Positions 52,953 to 64,000 of a DNA stretch of 64,000 nt are shown here, in pieces (the first letter of the stretch is position 1; every line of letters begins with the position of its first letter). Both the position numbers and the translations under genes were made by a program. The notes below the pieces were generated by a model. It worked only from the letters and a program-made list of their open reading frames with translations. It was not told the DNA's origin and made no database searches. This DNA comes from Punica granatum (taxonomy: Eukaryota; Streptophyta; Magnoliopsida; Myrtales; Lythraceae), in NCBI RefSeq assembly GCF_007655135.1, contig NC_045127.1, forward strand, positions 5,022,001 through 5,086,000, given 5' to 3'.

Positions 52953-54019
52953 ATGGAAATCTTTAATACTATCTTTATCTTCTTCACGCTTACTATCTCT
53001 TTCAGGGGTGTAATATTACAGGTTGAAGCTGCCCAGCAAGCTCTGGTCTGCCTCGCCCCGACAACCAGCCGATGCCGCGGGAAGGTGATCTGGTGCCCGA
53101 GCCAGTGCCCCAGCACAACCTCCACCGACACTAAGGCTAAAGTCTGTTATCTCAACTGCAAATCCCCCTCCTGCAAAGCTGAATGCCAGCGTAAAATCCT
53201 CATTCCTTAATCTGTTCTCTGATAAGCGGTCTTTCATGACTTTTACATTGAACTCGAATTTTATTTCTTGATTCAGATCGTGTTCCGAACTGCAATGGCC
53301 TGGGATCAGCCTGCTATGACCCCCGATTTGTAGGTGGAGACGGCAGTGTCTTTTACTTCCATGGCAAGAGCAACGAGCACTTCAGCTTAGTCTCCGATCG
53401 CTCCATCCAAATCAATGCTCGGTTCATCGGGCATAGACCGCCTGGTCGCCCCCGTGATTTTACGTGGATTCAAGCACTAGGAGTTCTCTTTAACTCTCAG
53501 TCTTTCTCTGTAGAAGCCATAAGGTCGGCGACATGGGATAACGAAACGGATCACTTGAAGTTCACTCATGATAGGACCGAACTAGCCCTGCCCGAAGTTC
53601 CACTCTCTTCATGGATGTCTCCGGGAGGCGACATAAAGGTTGAGAGAATTTCGAGGAGGAATAGTGTGATCTTGACGCTCAAAAGCATGGCAGAAATTAT
53701 CATCAAAGTGGTTCCCGTGACAAAAGAAGATGATCGAATTCACAGCTATCAGATACCGTCTGGCAATTGCTTTGTCCACCTGGAGGTGCAGTTTCGGTTC
53801 TTCGGCCTGTCCCCTATGGTCGAGGGAGTACTCGGCCGCACATACCGGCCCGACTTTGAGAGTCCTGCTAAGCCTGGTCAGAGAGTGCCGGTCCTGGGAG
53901 GGGAAGACAAGTACCGAACAACTTCGCTTTTCTCTGCGGATTGTGCGTTTTGCAGGTTTTCCCCTGACAGCTTCTTCACCCAGTTGGAGACGTCATTTTG
54001 GCGGACTTCGGTTCTTTAG
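52953..54019 (+). CDS. Secreted root-cap / LEA-related protein
   Basis: Two exons, 52953-53190 and 53277-54019, joined by CAGC and AT into His, give 326 residues. The N-terminus is a signal peptide (hydrophobic 5-24, likely cut near residue 26). A Cys-rich segment follows (CLAP, CRGK, WCPSQCP, VCYLNCKSPSCKAEC), then the Root_cap domain with ACYDPRFVGGDGSVFYFHG, FIGHRPPGRPRDFTWIQAL and GVLGRTYRPDF, ending near DCAFCRFSP. Members are secreted and often expressed in root cap or seed; molecular activity is unknown. From memory the Arabidopsis homologue sits beside THE1, as here. Start chosen for the signal peptide and the TATA box 56-65 bases upstream. Confidence 0.92.
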
Positions 54020-54252
54020 ATTGCGCCAATGGGGCTGCTGGCGGACATGGCAGGCATGGCATACTTTGTAAGAGATAAAAGTAAAAGTAGGATAATTGTC
54101 TGGTAATCGGATTCATTACTGTAAGAATAATAAAATGAGCTTTACCAATGAAATAAAATCAGCACTCTCCCTTTACTATGTTTATCGCTGTTATCATGAG
54201 GCTGGAACTAGAGAATCCTCAGGATGAGGATCGCTACATCCTCGTTGAAGCT

Positions 54253-54978
54253 TCACCGCTTGGAGAGATAATCTCCGAGGCACTCGATGAAAGCAAGAGA
54301 AGAAGATATGATCTTCAACCGCAAGGAAGTATCATCTTCGTTTTCTAGTTTGAGCTCATACTCCAAGACATCAACTGCAGTCTCCACCTGGGCAGCTGCA
54401 CAAAGTTAGAAAGTGGCTCTGTAGTAGCAGAATCCATGGTTAAAGGTGACTTCCTTCTACAACCTGCAACCCAATTCGATGTACCAGTTTGTTGAGATCA
54501 TCAATCTTCTCCTTCTGGTACTTCATACTTAGAACACCTAATAACACATTCGTATATACATAAAAATACTGCAAGTACTGTAGATCCCACCTCATCTTTA
54601 TCCATAATAAAACAGTAAAAGAAGGCACAGGGTATATCAATTGTCAATGCACAGTTTGTCCAATCAATCACCATTCATGTTCCTCAATCAATAACTTATC
54701 GAGGTCAAGGACTTCAACACCTTACTAGTATTACACACACATAAACAAGCTTCACAGGTTGCCGGGGAAACAAGGAGTCGAAAGAAAACTGACTCACCTG
54801 AACCAAAAGTAAAGAGGAAAACAGTGCCAAGCCTTCCATCTCCTTCAACAGCCTTTGCACTTTCCACCAGATTCGGGGCAACTTTGGGCAAAACAGAACA
54901 CAGATCCTTGCTCAGACACTTCCACAAGGGCTCAATCCCAACACCGACTTTCGCCTGTCTCTTCAATTCCTTTCTCAT
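54253..54978 (-). pseudogene. PR10/Bet v 1-like (norcoclaurine synthase-like or MLP-like) pseudogene
   Basis: Exon 1 (54798-54978) reads MRKELKRQAKVGVGIEPLW and ends in VEGDGRLGTVFLFTFGS at a normal GTGAGT donor, at the usual single-intron position of the PR10 family. Exon 2 (from 54537) reads SMKYQKEKIDDLNKLVHRIG and VVEGSHL, then an in-frame TAA at about 54442. Shifting by one base recovers NHGFCYYRATF, then a second stop TAA at 54406-54408, then QVETAVDVLEYELKLENED and SSLAFIECLGDYLSKR to the normal end at 54253. So one frameshift and one nonsense change break an otherwise complete gene. PR10 proteins are small cytosolic ligand-binding or enzyme proteins. A sequencing error could explain one lesion but less easily both. 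Confidence 0.8.
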
Positions 54979-55606
54979 GTTTTTCTACTGTGAATTTTGA
55001 AGAGAAAAACTTGTCTTTCTGATGGAAATGTTTAATGAGGACATGTTGATGGGTGATTCAATTGTATATAAAATTGTCAGTGTCAAATGGTAAGGAAATG
55101 GACAAAAATGGTATCTTATTTATAATGAAATGGCATTATAGAAAAATCTACTCTGGAGCTCCTGCTTTCATTTTCATGACAGCCATGTAACTGTTCCTCC
55201 ACCAGAAACCAATCTTAGGACCAAAAAAAAATTGCTTTTTGAATCTTTCTCAATGACCCTTTTAAGATATCTGAAAATTGCACCGGAAGATTTTATAGAA
55301 AATCGAACCTCGAATGGTCCAAGTCAATTTCAGCGCAGCAATTATATAACAATTGTCTCATTCAATGTAGTTATCAGTTGAACAAAAAGGTATAAAAGTT
55401 GATATCTTTCTGTATAGTATAACATCTCAATTGGTCCATTAGCACCCAACACTGACCTGAATTAAATACTAAATGATAACAAAGGATGAAACATATCGGG
55501 TAAAATGAACATAACAAGCAAAATATCGAAATAAAAAGGTAAATAACCTCCATCAGCAAACTTGGAGCCAGGAGGACTGTCACAAGCTGAACAATTTATT
55601 CCCTCG
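54979..55606. other. Spacer between the PR10 pseudogene and THE1
   Basis: AT-rich sequence, including the THE1 3' flank. No gene seen. Confidence 0.5.
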
Positions 55607-58153
55607 TCATCTTCCGCGAGGATTCACGAGCTGAGAGAACACAGCACTTGTGGCAGCATCCTCCGCCTCATCATCATCCGTGGCCGAATTCCCAGCATCA
55701 ATCATGCTCACGCTGTTATCAAATGGCTCCAGCGGAGCTAGCTGCTGGATCCCAGGTATATGATTCGTGCTGTTATCCTCGGGTTCTGCAAGGGCCGAGG
55801 ATGTCTCCTCAAGCTGTAAAGCATACTCGAGGTTCCACAGGACATCTCCCATGGATGGCCTATCGACTCCATGCTCAGCTAAACATTTCTCGGCAGTCTC
55901 CCCGAACTTCTTCAGTGACGCAGGGTTGACTTTACCAACAAGGTTCTGGTCCATGATCTGGTCCAACATTCCCTTCTTCTGCCAACTCATTGCCCACTCA
56001 GCAATGTTCACCTGCTCCCTCGGGAGGACGGGGTTCAAGGCTGGCCTCGTGCAGAGAACCTCCATTAGGACCACGCCAAAGGAGTACACGTCTGATTTCT
56101 CTGTCAGCTGTTGCCTGCGGAAGTACTCGGGGTCGAGGTACCCAAAGCTTCCCTTAACTGCAGTGCTGACGTGCGTTTGATCAAGCGAAGGACCCGTTTT
56201 TGAAAGTCCAAAGTCAGCAACCTTTGCAACAAAGTTCTCATCCAGTAGGATGTTGGTGGTCTTCACATCACGGTGGATGATGCTCTGAGCTGCTCCAGTG
56301 TGGAGATAATGGAGCCCCCTCGCTGCCCCAATGCAGATCTCAAGCCTCTGCTTCCATGAGAGAGGTGGCAGGTCAGAGCCATACAGGTGGCTCCTGAGAG
56401 GCCCATTGGCCATATACTCATACACAAGGACCATCTCCGATCTCTCGTCACAGTACCCAATAAGGGACACAAGGTGGCGGTGGCGGAGCTTCGAGAGCAT
56501 TTCAATCTCCGTTCTGAACTCTGCAAGGCCCTGCTCTGATCTAGGATTTCCTCTCTTAACAGCCACTCTTGTACCATCCTCAAGGGTTCCTATATACACT
56601 CTCCCAAACCCACCGACACCAAGGAGAAGTTTCTCATCAAACTTCTTGGTCGCATCAAGGATCTCCTGAAACGTAAAGAACCTCCCGAAGTTTGTGGAAG
56701 TCAATGAAATACAGCTAGCTGTCCCACTCTTTTGGGAAGCTGTGGACATTTTGGTCATTGTCTGGGAGTTTCCATATAAAGGTAACGGCAGCCATGGATG
56801 CCCCTGGTGAGAAGTCTTCGACTTCTTCGACACTATGCAGCAGTAACAGATTCCACAGACAACCAACAGGACTAATAATCCACCAACAGCACAGCCAACT
56901 ATGATTGCAATCCTTTTCTTATTGGATTGTGACTCCGGAAGGAGACTTTTCACCGATAAGCGCCCATGTAGGCTCTTAGCCTCATTGCTCATCTTCATGA
57001 TTTCCAACCCATTCATGAGCGCATCGGTGATATCAGCCATCATGTCTGGACCCACACTTACCGTCATGGTAGTTGACCCACTCGAGGTATTTGTGACGAA
57101 ATCCCTATAGTAGGGCACCTCCAGATCACCAGTCGAGGTTGAGAGATCAAGACTCCCAAGGGCTATATCGGAATTCACGAAGAGGTTGAACACGAGATTG
57201 TTGAGAGACTTGCTCACTATATCGCAGAAATGGACCCGAACAAAGTACATGAAATCTGGATCAACCTCAAACACCCAAGTTATGTTGAAGTTCACATTGG
57301 CCACATTAGCCTCTCCCATAGTTTCAGCTGTGGCATAAACCCAATTTGGGGCAATCTCATTAGTAACTGTAACAGGATATTTTATAGAAGAAGGATTCAC
57401 CGAGACATTAACTGCGGAGCTGTTCACATGGAGGTACTTCACATCATTCTCCCAAGTCCTCCCAAGAGTATCATTCTGGGCAGTGAGAAGAGGACCTCCC
57501 ATGTTTAACCTATAAACTGTCTCGAGGGCGAGCTTCGAAATGCCACTAAAATGCGCAGACGGGTTCAGGGCCATTGCTTGATCAGAAATCAAGATGTCGG
57601 GAATTGAGACAACCTCAATTGCATTCACAAAAGAGACCGAGCCATTCAAGGGGATGAAAGTCAGAGTGAGAGAACTTGAGGTCACATTGACCGTGTACTC
57701 TTTAAACAAGTACGAGCCATTGTAGTTCTTGAAAGTGAAGTTGTTCAAGAGTACAAACTCATCCGTCATGACAGTGATTGGGGCAGAGGCCAAATCTTGA
57801 CCTGCGTTTGGGATCGGATGGAAGTAGAGGCGGACCCAATGGCGGCCCTCTTGCTCAATGTTGAATTTATAGGAAGCCGTGCCCGAGAAAATCCGGGCTG
57901 ACTGGTAAAGAGGAGACGGGACAGCAGAGTTGGAGCGTTTGGGAGTGGAAGTCCCGGATTTCAGCACAGGCGAGGACTGGACGGAATCGGGAACAAAAGT
58001 TCGGTCTTGGAAGGTGATGTTTTGAGAAGAGCCGCAGGCAACAAGGTAGTTATCAACAGGAGCGAAGGCAGCATTGCAACTCAGAGACATAAAACCGAAC
58101 AGAAGAACAGCAAGAGCTGCGAACCACCACTCCCCTGATTTCATCTTCACCAT
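55607..58153 (-). CDS. THE1: THESEUS1-type receptor kinase (CrRLK1L family)
   Basis: Intronless frame of 848 residues, the usual length and structure of this family. Signal peptide 1-29 (AALAVLLFGFMSLSCNAAF). Ectodomain with two malectin-like domains (about 30-400), starting FAPVDNYLVACGSSQNITF and rich in N-glycosylation sites. One membrane helix near 416-443 (IAIIVGCAVGGLLVLLVVCG). Cytoplasmic kinase about 505-780 with GVGGFGRVYIG, the lysine in RVAVKRG, HRDVKTTNILLDENF (near 626), ADFGLSK and GSFGYLDPEYF, all catalytic residues present. THE1 senses cell-wall integrity and binds a RALF peptide in Arabidopsis. The start ATG at 58153 is two codons before a second one (MVKM); either could be used. 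A CT-rich leader lies at about 58598-58626. Confidence 0.96.
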   Translation of the reverse strand: MVKMKSGEWWFAALAVLLFGFMSLSCNAAFAPVDNYLVACGSSQNITFQDRTFVPDSVQSSPVLKSGTSTPKRSNSAVPSPLYQSARIFSGTASYKFNIEQEGRHWVRLYFHPIPNAGQDLASAPITVMTDEFVLLNNFTFKNYNGSYLFKEYTVNVTSSSLTLTFIPLNGSVSFVNAIEVVSIPDILISDQAMALNPSAHFSGISKLALETVYRLNMGGPLLTAQNDTLGRTWENDVKYLHVNSSAVNVSVNPSSIKYPVTVTNEIAPNWVYATAETMGEANVANVNFNITWVFEVDPDFMYFVRVHFCDIVSKSLNNLVFNLFVNSDIALGSLDLSTSTGDLEVPYYRDFVTNTSSGSTTMTVSVGPDMMADITDALMNGLEIMKMSNEAKSLHGRLSVKSLLPESQSNKKRIAIIVGCAVGGLLVLLVVCGICYCCIVSKKSKTSHQGHPWLPLPLYGNSQTMTKMSTASQKSGTASCISLTSTNFGRFFTFQEILDATKKFDEKLLLGVGGFGRVYIGTLEDGTRVAVKRGNPRSEQGLAEFRTEIEMLSKLRHRHLVSLIGYCDERSEMVLVYEYMANGPLRSHLYGSDLPPLSWKQRLEICIGAARGLHYLHTGAAQSIIHRDVKTTNILLDENFVAKVADFGLSKTGPSLDQTHVSTAVKGSFGYLDPEYFRRQQLTEKSDVYSFGVVLMEVLCTRPALNPVLPREQVNIAEWAMSWQKKGMLDQIMDQNLVGKVNPASLKKFGETAEKCLAEHGVDRPSMGDVLWNLEYALQLEETSSALAEPEDNSTNHIPGIQQLAPLEPFDNSVSMIDAGNSATDDDEAEDAATSAVFSQLVNPRGR

Positions 58154-60624
58154 GTCTATCTAATCCGAAAGACGCACTGAGCTAATACAGAACTGACCCC
58201 CCAACTCCTCACTCGCTGGAAACTGCAACTCACTCGACAAAATACCAACCCAACAAAGATCTGCAAAATCCCAAATTGTACAAAAACTAAAAAAATTGCT
58301 AATTAAGCACTGAAATTTACAATGCCCTCCAGAGATCTATCTCAAGCCAATGCCAGAAGCCCATCAAGAAAGGCTTCTAAAGCATTTGCATGAAACACTC
58401 GGAAACCGAGAAGGGCCGGCCAAACACCGGAGCATCCCAACGAGGACAATGTTAAAGGGACAGACTTTAGCTCAGAGCTGCGACAGTATTCAGCTGCGCT
58501 CGACACAAATGGAATGCAGAAAGACCAACAGAGTTCTTTGACGGTGACTTACCGCTAACAGATGAGTAAATGCCCCAAGGGTCCGACGGTACACAGAGGA
58601 GAGGGTGGGAGGGAGAGAGGGAGCAAAGAACCCAGTTAGCTCACAATGGGAGAACATCGGAGACAGAGCCTTTTAGTGTGGCGACAGGGACCCTTTTTTC
58701 CAGGCTGTCTGAATAGGCTGTCATCGACAGTAGATGAAACGAGGACCCTACAGAAAGGGAAGAAGGAGGAGAGCGTTGGTGAAATATGAATTGAAAAGTT
58801 CCTTTTTTTAATTTTATTTTTAATAAATAAGAGCTTCATTCATTAGACATAAATAATTTCTATTTCTTCCGTTCGTCCTTCATCAGTATTTCTGTAAAGA
58901 TAGGAATGATGGTAACCGAAGGGAAGACGCCATGAAAGTGCAGCACACTGCTCACCTCCGTGCCCGGCTGGTCTTGCTCTTATTACTATTATTCAACCAT
59001 TTTTCCAATCTTCCCATCAATAAACCAAACCAAACCAAAAACAAAAAAAAACAAAGAGCCCAATCTTCTTTTAATCTTGTTTCTTTGCTCCCCTTGGAAA
59101 TGCGTGAAAGTAGTTAAAAAAATCATCATCTTGTCCTTGAAAAACAAAAGCGTCAAAATCTTTACCAAGGTGAATTCTTAAATTGTGCCATGAGGTAAGA
59201 TCACCGAAATCGTCTGTTGTCATCTTTTTTTCTTTTTTTTTTTTTTTTTTCTGGGTGTCTGCCGGTTTAATTGTTGGGTTTAATGATAAATCATAGAAAG
59301 GGAATGGTTCCTGCTGGGACCAAAACGATCGGCGGGTCCCGCTTTCACGCGGCTTTGAGATTTTGAGGCTGCAATTGGCGGAGAGGGGAGGTCCAGATTT
59401 GACGGCGTTTATTGACGGAACTGTGCCTGGTAGGGACTGTTTGGTGAGGTCTTTCTGCTCTCCGTGCTTCATGGCGCCAGTCGCTCTCGGTTGATTGAAG
59501 CTAGTAAGGAAAAGGAGTGAAGCTGTAAAGAAAGTAGCCTATAATATGGTTGACAGTACTCGCCTTGTTGATCAATTTCGACAGCAACTCTATACCGATA
59601 ATACATTCAAGTTGAAACATTTTTTACATTTTGATGCTACTTCAACGTCGTTCACTCTGATTTTCACTCTCTTTATTGACGTATGAACGATGCTGCTAAG
59701 GGATTATTGTGATGAGTTTAGAGGACATGTTTTTATTGCGAATACCCTACATGTTATATGAAAAATTGTTACAATCATTATGGAATAAATTCACTAAAAT
59801 ATTTATCTTTGGTCGCGAAAGTGATTTAACATATTAAAAAGAATTACAACCTTATTTGAACATGTTTAAAAAGATCATAGTTATTTTGTGCATATACGCA
59901 CGACAAAGAATGACGTGCAATATATTTATTTCATTTAATAGAAAGGGAGTCATCGCAAGTATTATTATACCATATCATCTCTCTAAATTAAGCATCACTT
60001 TCTTTCTTTGATTAAGAAGTTGATGTATAAATTAGGATCGTTTGCTTCGTCGGGCCAAACATGTACATACTATTTTAAGTTTCATCTGGTTTTTGAGTAA
60101 AATATCTTACTCAACCCAACTAAACTATTTTGTTTACAAATTCAACACGATCTTTACATTTTTTTTTTACCTTTTTCACTTTTTTTCTAATCATTTTTAT
60201 ATCAATTTTTTAATAATAAATTTTCCATATACTTTTACATCTATATGTGGATAATAATTTTTTAATAATATAATTTTCATATACTTTCACATATATATAT
60301 ATATTCCCACACATTAATATATATTATCAATACTTGCAATCACAGCACAAAATCAAGTTCAATTGGATCATTATCAAACTCGAAAACCAAATGCAAGCTT
60401 ACTCTTTTATGTTCACATGAGAGGCTTGGGTCCCTAGTGGTTTTGCATTAGTCTTTAATTACCTCTCGATGTCCACTTGCATATCATAAAGTCATGTTGT
60501 TTTAATCAAGCAAATATTTTTCGTATCGTTTTTATGATTATTTGAGTGTATTGGTATTATACAGCTGTTATATATTTTAAAATTCAGCATAAAAATTAAA
60601 AAACATGAAAACTTCATTTTATTT
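58154..60624. other. THE1 promoter and AT-rich spacer, no gene seen
   Basis: 58154-58850 is the likely THE1 leader and promoter, with a polypurine run at 58598-58626. The minus-strand frame 59071-59472 (133 residues) runs through a T-rich run and has a Lys string in the middle; no family resemblance. The rest is AT-rich. Confidence 0.45.
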
Positions 60625-60646
60625 CAAGGGAAATTGTCCTTTTTTT

Positions 60647-60677
<31 letters not shown>

Positions 60678-60688
60678 CAAGGGAAATT
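60625..60688. repeat. Run of 26 G flanked by 11-bp direct repeats
   Basis: CAAGGGAAATT at 60625-60635 and 60678-60688 flanks a T run and G homopolymer (60647-60672). May be a small insertion or an assembly artefact. Confidence 0.8.
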
Positions 60689-61529
60689 CTCATTGACTCG
60701 GGAGGTTTTTACATAGTTAGGGGAATCTGAAACTAACGGTCGTTAAAGTGCACGTTAATCAGTGGAAGGAACAAAGAACATTTTTCTAATAACCGCCGCA
60801 CAGCAGCACATGGCCACCAGCCTTTAAAGTCGCCATCGAATCTGATTTTTAATTAGCTTCCAAAAAAACAATTCAAATTTTATTATTTTCCAAAAAAAAG
60901 AGTAATTATTCTATCATCATTAAGTTGATCCGAGAGTACTAACCAAAGGTCTTAGTCTTAGACGTGTTTCTAAAGCTGGATATTATTTGTCCATTATCCA
61001 TAATAGGTGACACGCCTCATCTTGCGGCGTCGCAAGTTTCGGAAGTCCGCCCGGACGATGTCTAGGATGCAATTAGTTGTAGTATGAATCGCACAATGCT
61101 AACATTAAGGGGACGTGAGTTCCGTAATATGCATTCAGTTATTTATAACGATGATAAAATTAACCTATAGTCCAGGACAACAAAAATGATATACCAAACT
61201 CTAATAAACAAATTTCAATGTATTTTATTTTTATTTTTTTTGTAAATCATCATGTATTATGGGCTATTAACTAATATTAATTCTTGCTCGGGTGCTGATT
61301 TGGCCTCGATTATGAAATATTTTCATTATATTTTGAAATTCGTTGATTGTACCACACGTCGTGATTACCGGGCCGCCGAGAGTTCTTACTCTTCATTGCT
61401 TCTTATTAGACATCATCACTTCACCTCACAAAAGTCGGACCTCTCGTGGACGGATTTGGTGGTTCAAGAAGAAGAAGAGGTGGAGGTGGGGGCCCATTCA
61501 CACTGGACCTACCAACACGTCCAAAACGG
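60689..61529. other. Spacer, no gene seen
   Basis: Overlapping plus-strand frames at 61252-61546 (95 and 67 residues) have no recognisable content. Confidence 0.4.
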
Positions 61530-61837
61530 AGTTGTTTAGCAAATAATTTTTTTTAAAACTTTATCCGATTAATCTTCATATTTAATAACATAATTATTAC
61601 TTTTTTTTTAATCTTAACACTATTCAATTCAATCTTTAATATTAAAATCTCTCAATAATTCATTATTTTTTCCGCAATTCAACAACACAATTTCTTTCAA
61701 CTATTCATTATTTTTTCTCATTTTTCTCATAATTTAACAATATAATTATTATAATTTTAAATAAATATAATTATTTATATTGAAATGGAGTGAGGTAGAG
61801 TAAAGTTTTAAAAAAAATTCATTCGTTAAACAAACCA
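61530..61837. mobile_element. AT-rich element with terminal inverted repeats (MITE-like)
   Basis: The left end at about 61530 (GTTGTTTAGCAAATAA, then a T run and AAAACTTTA) pairs with the reverse complement of the right end near 61837 (GTTTGTTTAACGAATGAA, then a T run and AAAACTTTAC). The 250 bases between are very AT-rich and non-coding. No target-site duplication was found, so the class is open. Confidence 0.55.
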
Positions 61838-64000
61838 GTTTCTCTTTTTTCCTATCCGCGGTAATCTTCGATTACCTCCAAAGGAACCGCTTTTCCCTTT
61901 TCAAAGTCAACCAAAGTATACACAAATTGATCATATTCTTCCACCTCCCCCTACCTAAGCCTTTTGGAAGTTTTCTACCTAAACGTTAAAGAAAAATCGG
62001 TGAAAACGTAAATTCTTTTTGATTTTGACTGTTAACAGTCATCAGAATTATTACGTTTGCATCACGACGCGATGAAGCTTCTTGTCGTTAGACCTGCTGT
62101 GTCCACTATTGCTTCCACCTTATGGTCTCGGTTCAATGTCTTTTCTTTTAACTCGATGAATGTGAATTATTCAAGTTTTGGCAATTGGGCAGGAAACGAA
62201 GGGAAGTTCGTAATAATTTAAACAACCGAAAATGTTTGCAATTGCCAAATTAAGTTCAAGTCGTGACGGAAAGCGACAGAACACGTGGCTGCATGCCTTT
62301 AGCTGTCTCGCAAAATTCCACGTAGATGATGTCATCCAGATAGCAGATTTCTCTTCCAGGTTTCGTATGGTGATGGGCTGGGCCCATGTTCGTTCGAGGA
62401 TTGGGCCGAATTGAAGCCCAGGTCGATTCAACTAAAGGGCGGCCCACGTAATTGCAGGATCCGCATGCAGACTTGCAGAGTGCAACATGCGATTGCGATG
62501 TCTGATGTACCACGTCGAAGATCGTTTTTTGTTATGAAAAGTCTCAGACTTATTCTTATGCAAGGAAGAACCCGTATCGAGCAAATTAATGAGCTCCTTC
62601 TCCGAGCCCGAGGTGTATACTCTTATGATTCGGAAAAAATGCAGGTAATAACCTTTTAAAACTCATTACCTTCTATCGTAACGTATCATGGATGAGACGG
62701 GAGGCTGTGAAATCCATGCATACGTTTGAAGATAAAGGGCTTAATGAATGGGCAAATCGTAAGACTAAAGAAGCCGAAGGTTCCTTTACACGCGGAATTG
62801 AGGGATGTTTCATTAGAATTTTGTTGTTGCAGTCACGAGAACGGTGGCTATCAAAATTCACGAATGAAAATATCTCAGCAGTGTTTACCCCATATTACAT
62901 AAAAGCAGGGGATGATGTCTTGGATTCAAGGGAGCAACAACTTAATTAAATAATTTTTTGACACCAAGCGTTGCGTGGTAATTTTAATATAGATGGAAGT
63001 GAATAATTAAGACATATAAAAACGAAAAAGTATGTTTATATACTTGAACATACAGACGTAATAAACACATAAATTTTGAGTGAGATTTTGTATAGTCGTG
63101 TAGCAGTTAGGGCATTGGAAAAAATTATGGTGAGCGATAAAATCACGAAAAAGAGTAATATTCATATGCATTTGACATGTTAAACTTGAAAAATGTCATA
63201 TATTTCGAAGAGTTCTTTTTAATTATCAAGAATTTTTTTAAAATTTTCAAAAGAAAACTGAACATATATTAAAATGACATGGACAAATAACTGTAGTATC
63301 TAATATATCATGTCGAATGTATATAGCACAAACAAAATATTGTAAAAATTCACTGAATTGGAGTTGGAAGGACAATTTATTGTGGATGTTGAGAATTTCA
63401 TAATTTGGATGATGTAATATAATAATATGGCATATCATCTTTTTGCTTCTCCTTTTTTTTTTTATAAGGAAAGCCCATGACCCAATACAATAAAATAAAA
63501 AATATATAAACATCTAATAAATTGGCATATATAATTTCACTCGAATATCAAATATGAAACGCCTTGATTATTAGATGAAAAATGTACGCCACTACACAAC
63601 ATCCTCTTTGATCGCTTCTCCGCTTTTATATAGTACTATATTAATTCATCCGCACGATGCACATGTCTCAACAATAATTTTTAGATTTTATTATTTTTAT
63701 TACTATCATATTAATAAAAATTACACATACTTCTAATTATAATAATATAATAATGTGTATAAATTTAATGATATTGTTATTTCTAACAAAATTTCGAGTA
63801 ATCAATGACAATATAGAGCCATATTAATATATCAGAGTAAAATATAATTCCTTATAAAAGAATTTTTATAAAAGATGGTGAAATTTAGAAAATTGAAAAT
63901 ACAAAACCAAATGAAAAATAAAAAAATAATAAATATTTTTATAAAAATATTTGTCTTGGTATAAACACAAATAAAAATAATATTGTATAAGTTGAAAAAC
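61838..64000. other. Right-end spacer, possible promoter-like patch
   Basis: TGGGCC/GGCCCA motifs cluster at about 62374-62448, as in plant housekeeping promoters, and two plus-strand frames follow (62411-62659, 62692-62949). Neither frame resembles a known protein. 62950-64000 is strongly AT-rich with nothing recognisable. Confidence 0.35.

Noticed and set aside
59071..59472. 133-residue minus-strand frame ending in a Lys string
   Set aside because: The Lys string comes from a T homopolymer; no domain and no splice context.

Overview
The window is nuclear DNA of a flowering plant, a eudicot and probably a rosid; I cannot name the species. The evidence is spliced genes with GT-AG introns, AT-rich spacers, plant-only families (LHCB3, class VIII myosin, a CNGC channel, THESEUS1) and plant-type retroposons and MITEs. 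All exon boundaries were set by hand from splice consensus, reading-phase continuity and resemblance to remembered family members. No alignment was run.

Layout. 1-6535 (-): 5' part of a cyclic-nucleotide-gated channel, CNGC4 type; its 3' part lies off the left edge. 6536-14251: non-coding, with a LINE carrying an open RNase H frame (about 8101-9421) and an extremely truncated retroposon. 14252-17405 (-): unrecognised 450-aa gene. 18760-20012 (+): LHCB3. 20581-27559 (-): class VIII myosin, 24 exons. 27560-36500: repeat-rich spacer with foldback elements, SINE-like copies and a MULE-like element carrying a gene fragment. 36602-39727 (+): plastid CcdA. 40541-43972 (-): ARF-GAP of the AGD5/NEVERSHED type. 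45367-47346 (-): likely plastid membrane zinc-ribbon protein. 48223-51335 (-): PLP-dependent methionine gamma-lyase-like ('aluminium resistance') protein. 52953-54019 (+): secreted root-cap/LEA-related protein. 54253-54978 (-): broken PR10/Bet v 1-like gene. 55607-58153 (-): receptor kinase THESEUS1. 58154-64000: spacer.

The order CNGC4, LHCB3, myosin VIII, CcdA, AGD5, root-cap gene, THE1 matches, from memory, part of Arabidopsis chromosome 5 (about At5g54250 to At5g54380), so this is an old syntenic block, not a functional cluster. Shared themes are chloroplast function (LHCB3, CcdA, perhaps the zinc-ribbon and lyase genes), membrane traffic and cytoskeleton (AGD5, myosin VIII), and wall or defence signalling (THE1, CNGC4).

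No new biological system is evident. The most interesting observations are structural: a MULE-like element with a captured gene fragment between two copies of the CcdA promoter, a tandem duplication just downstream of CcdA, a duplicated splice donor in the myosin gene, an in-frame internal duplication in AGD5, several insertions with clear target-site duplications, and a PR10 pseudogene with two lesions.
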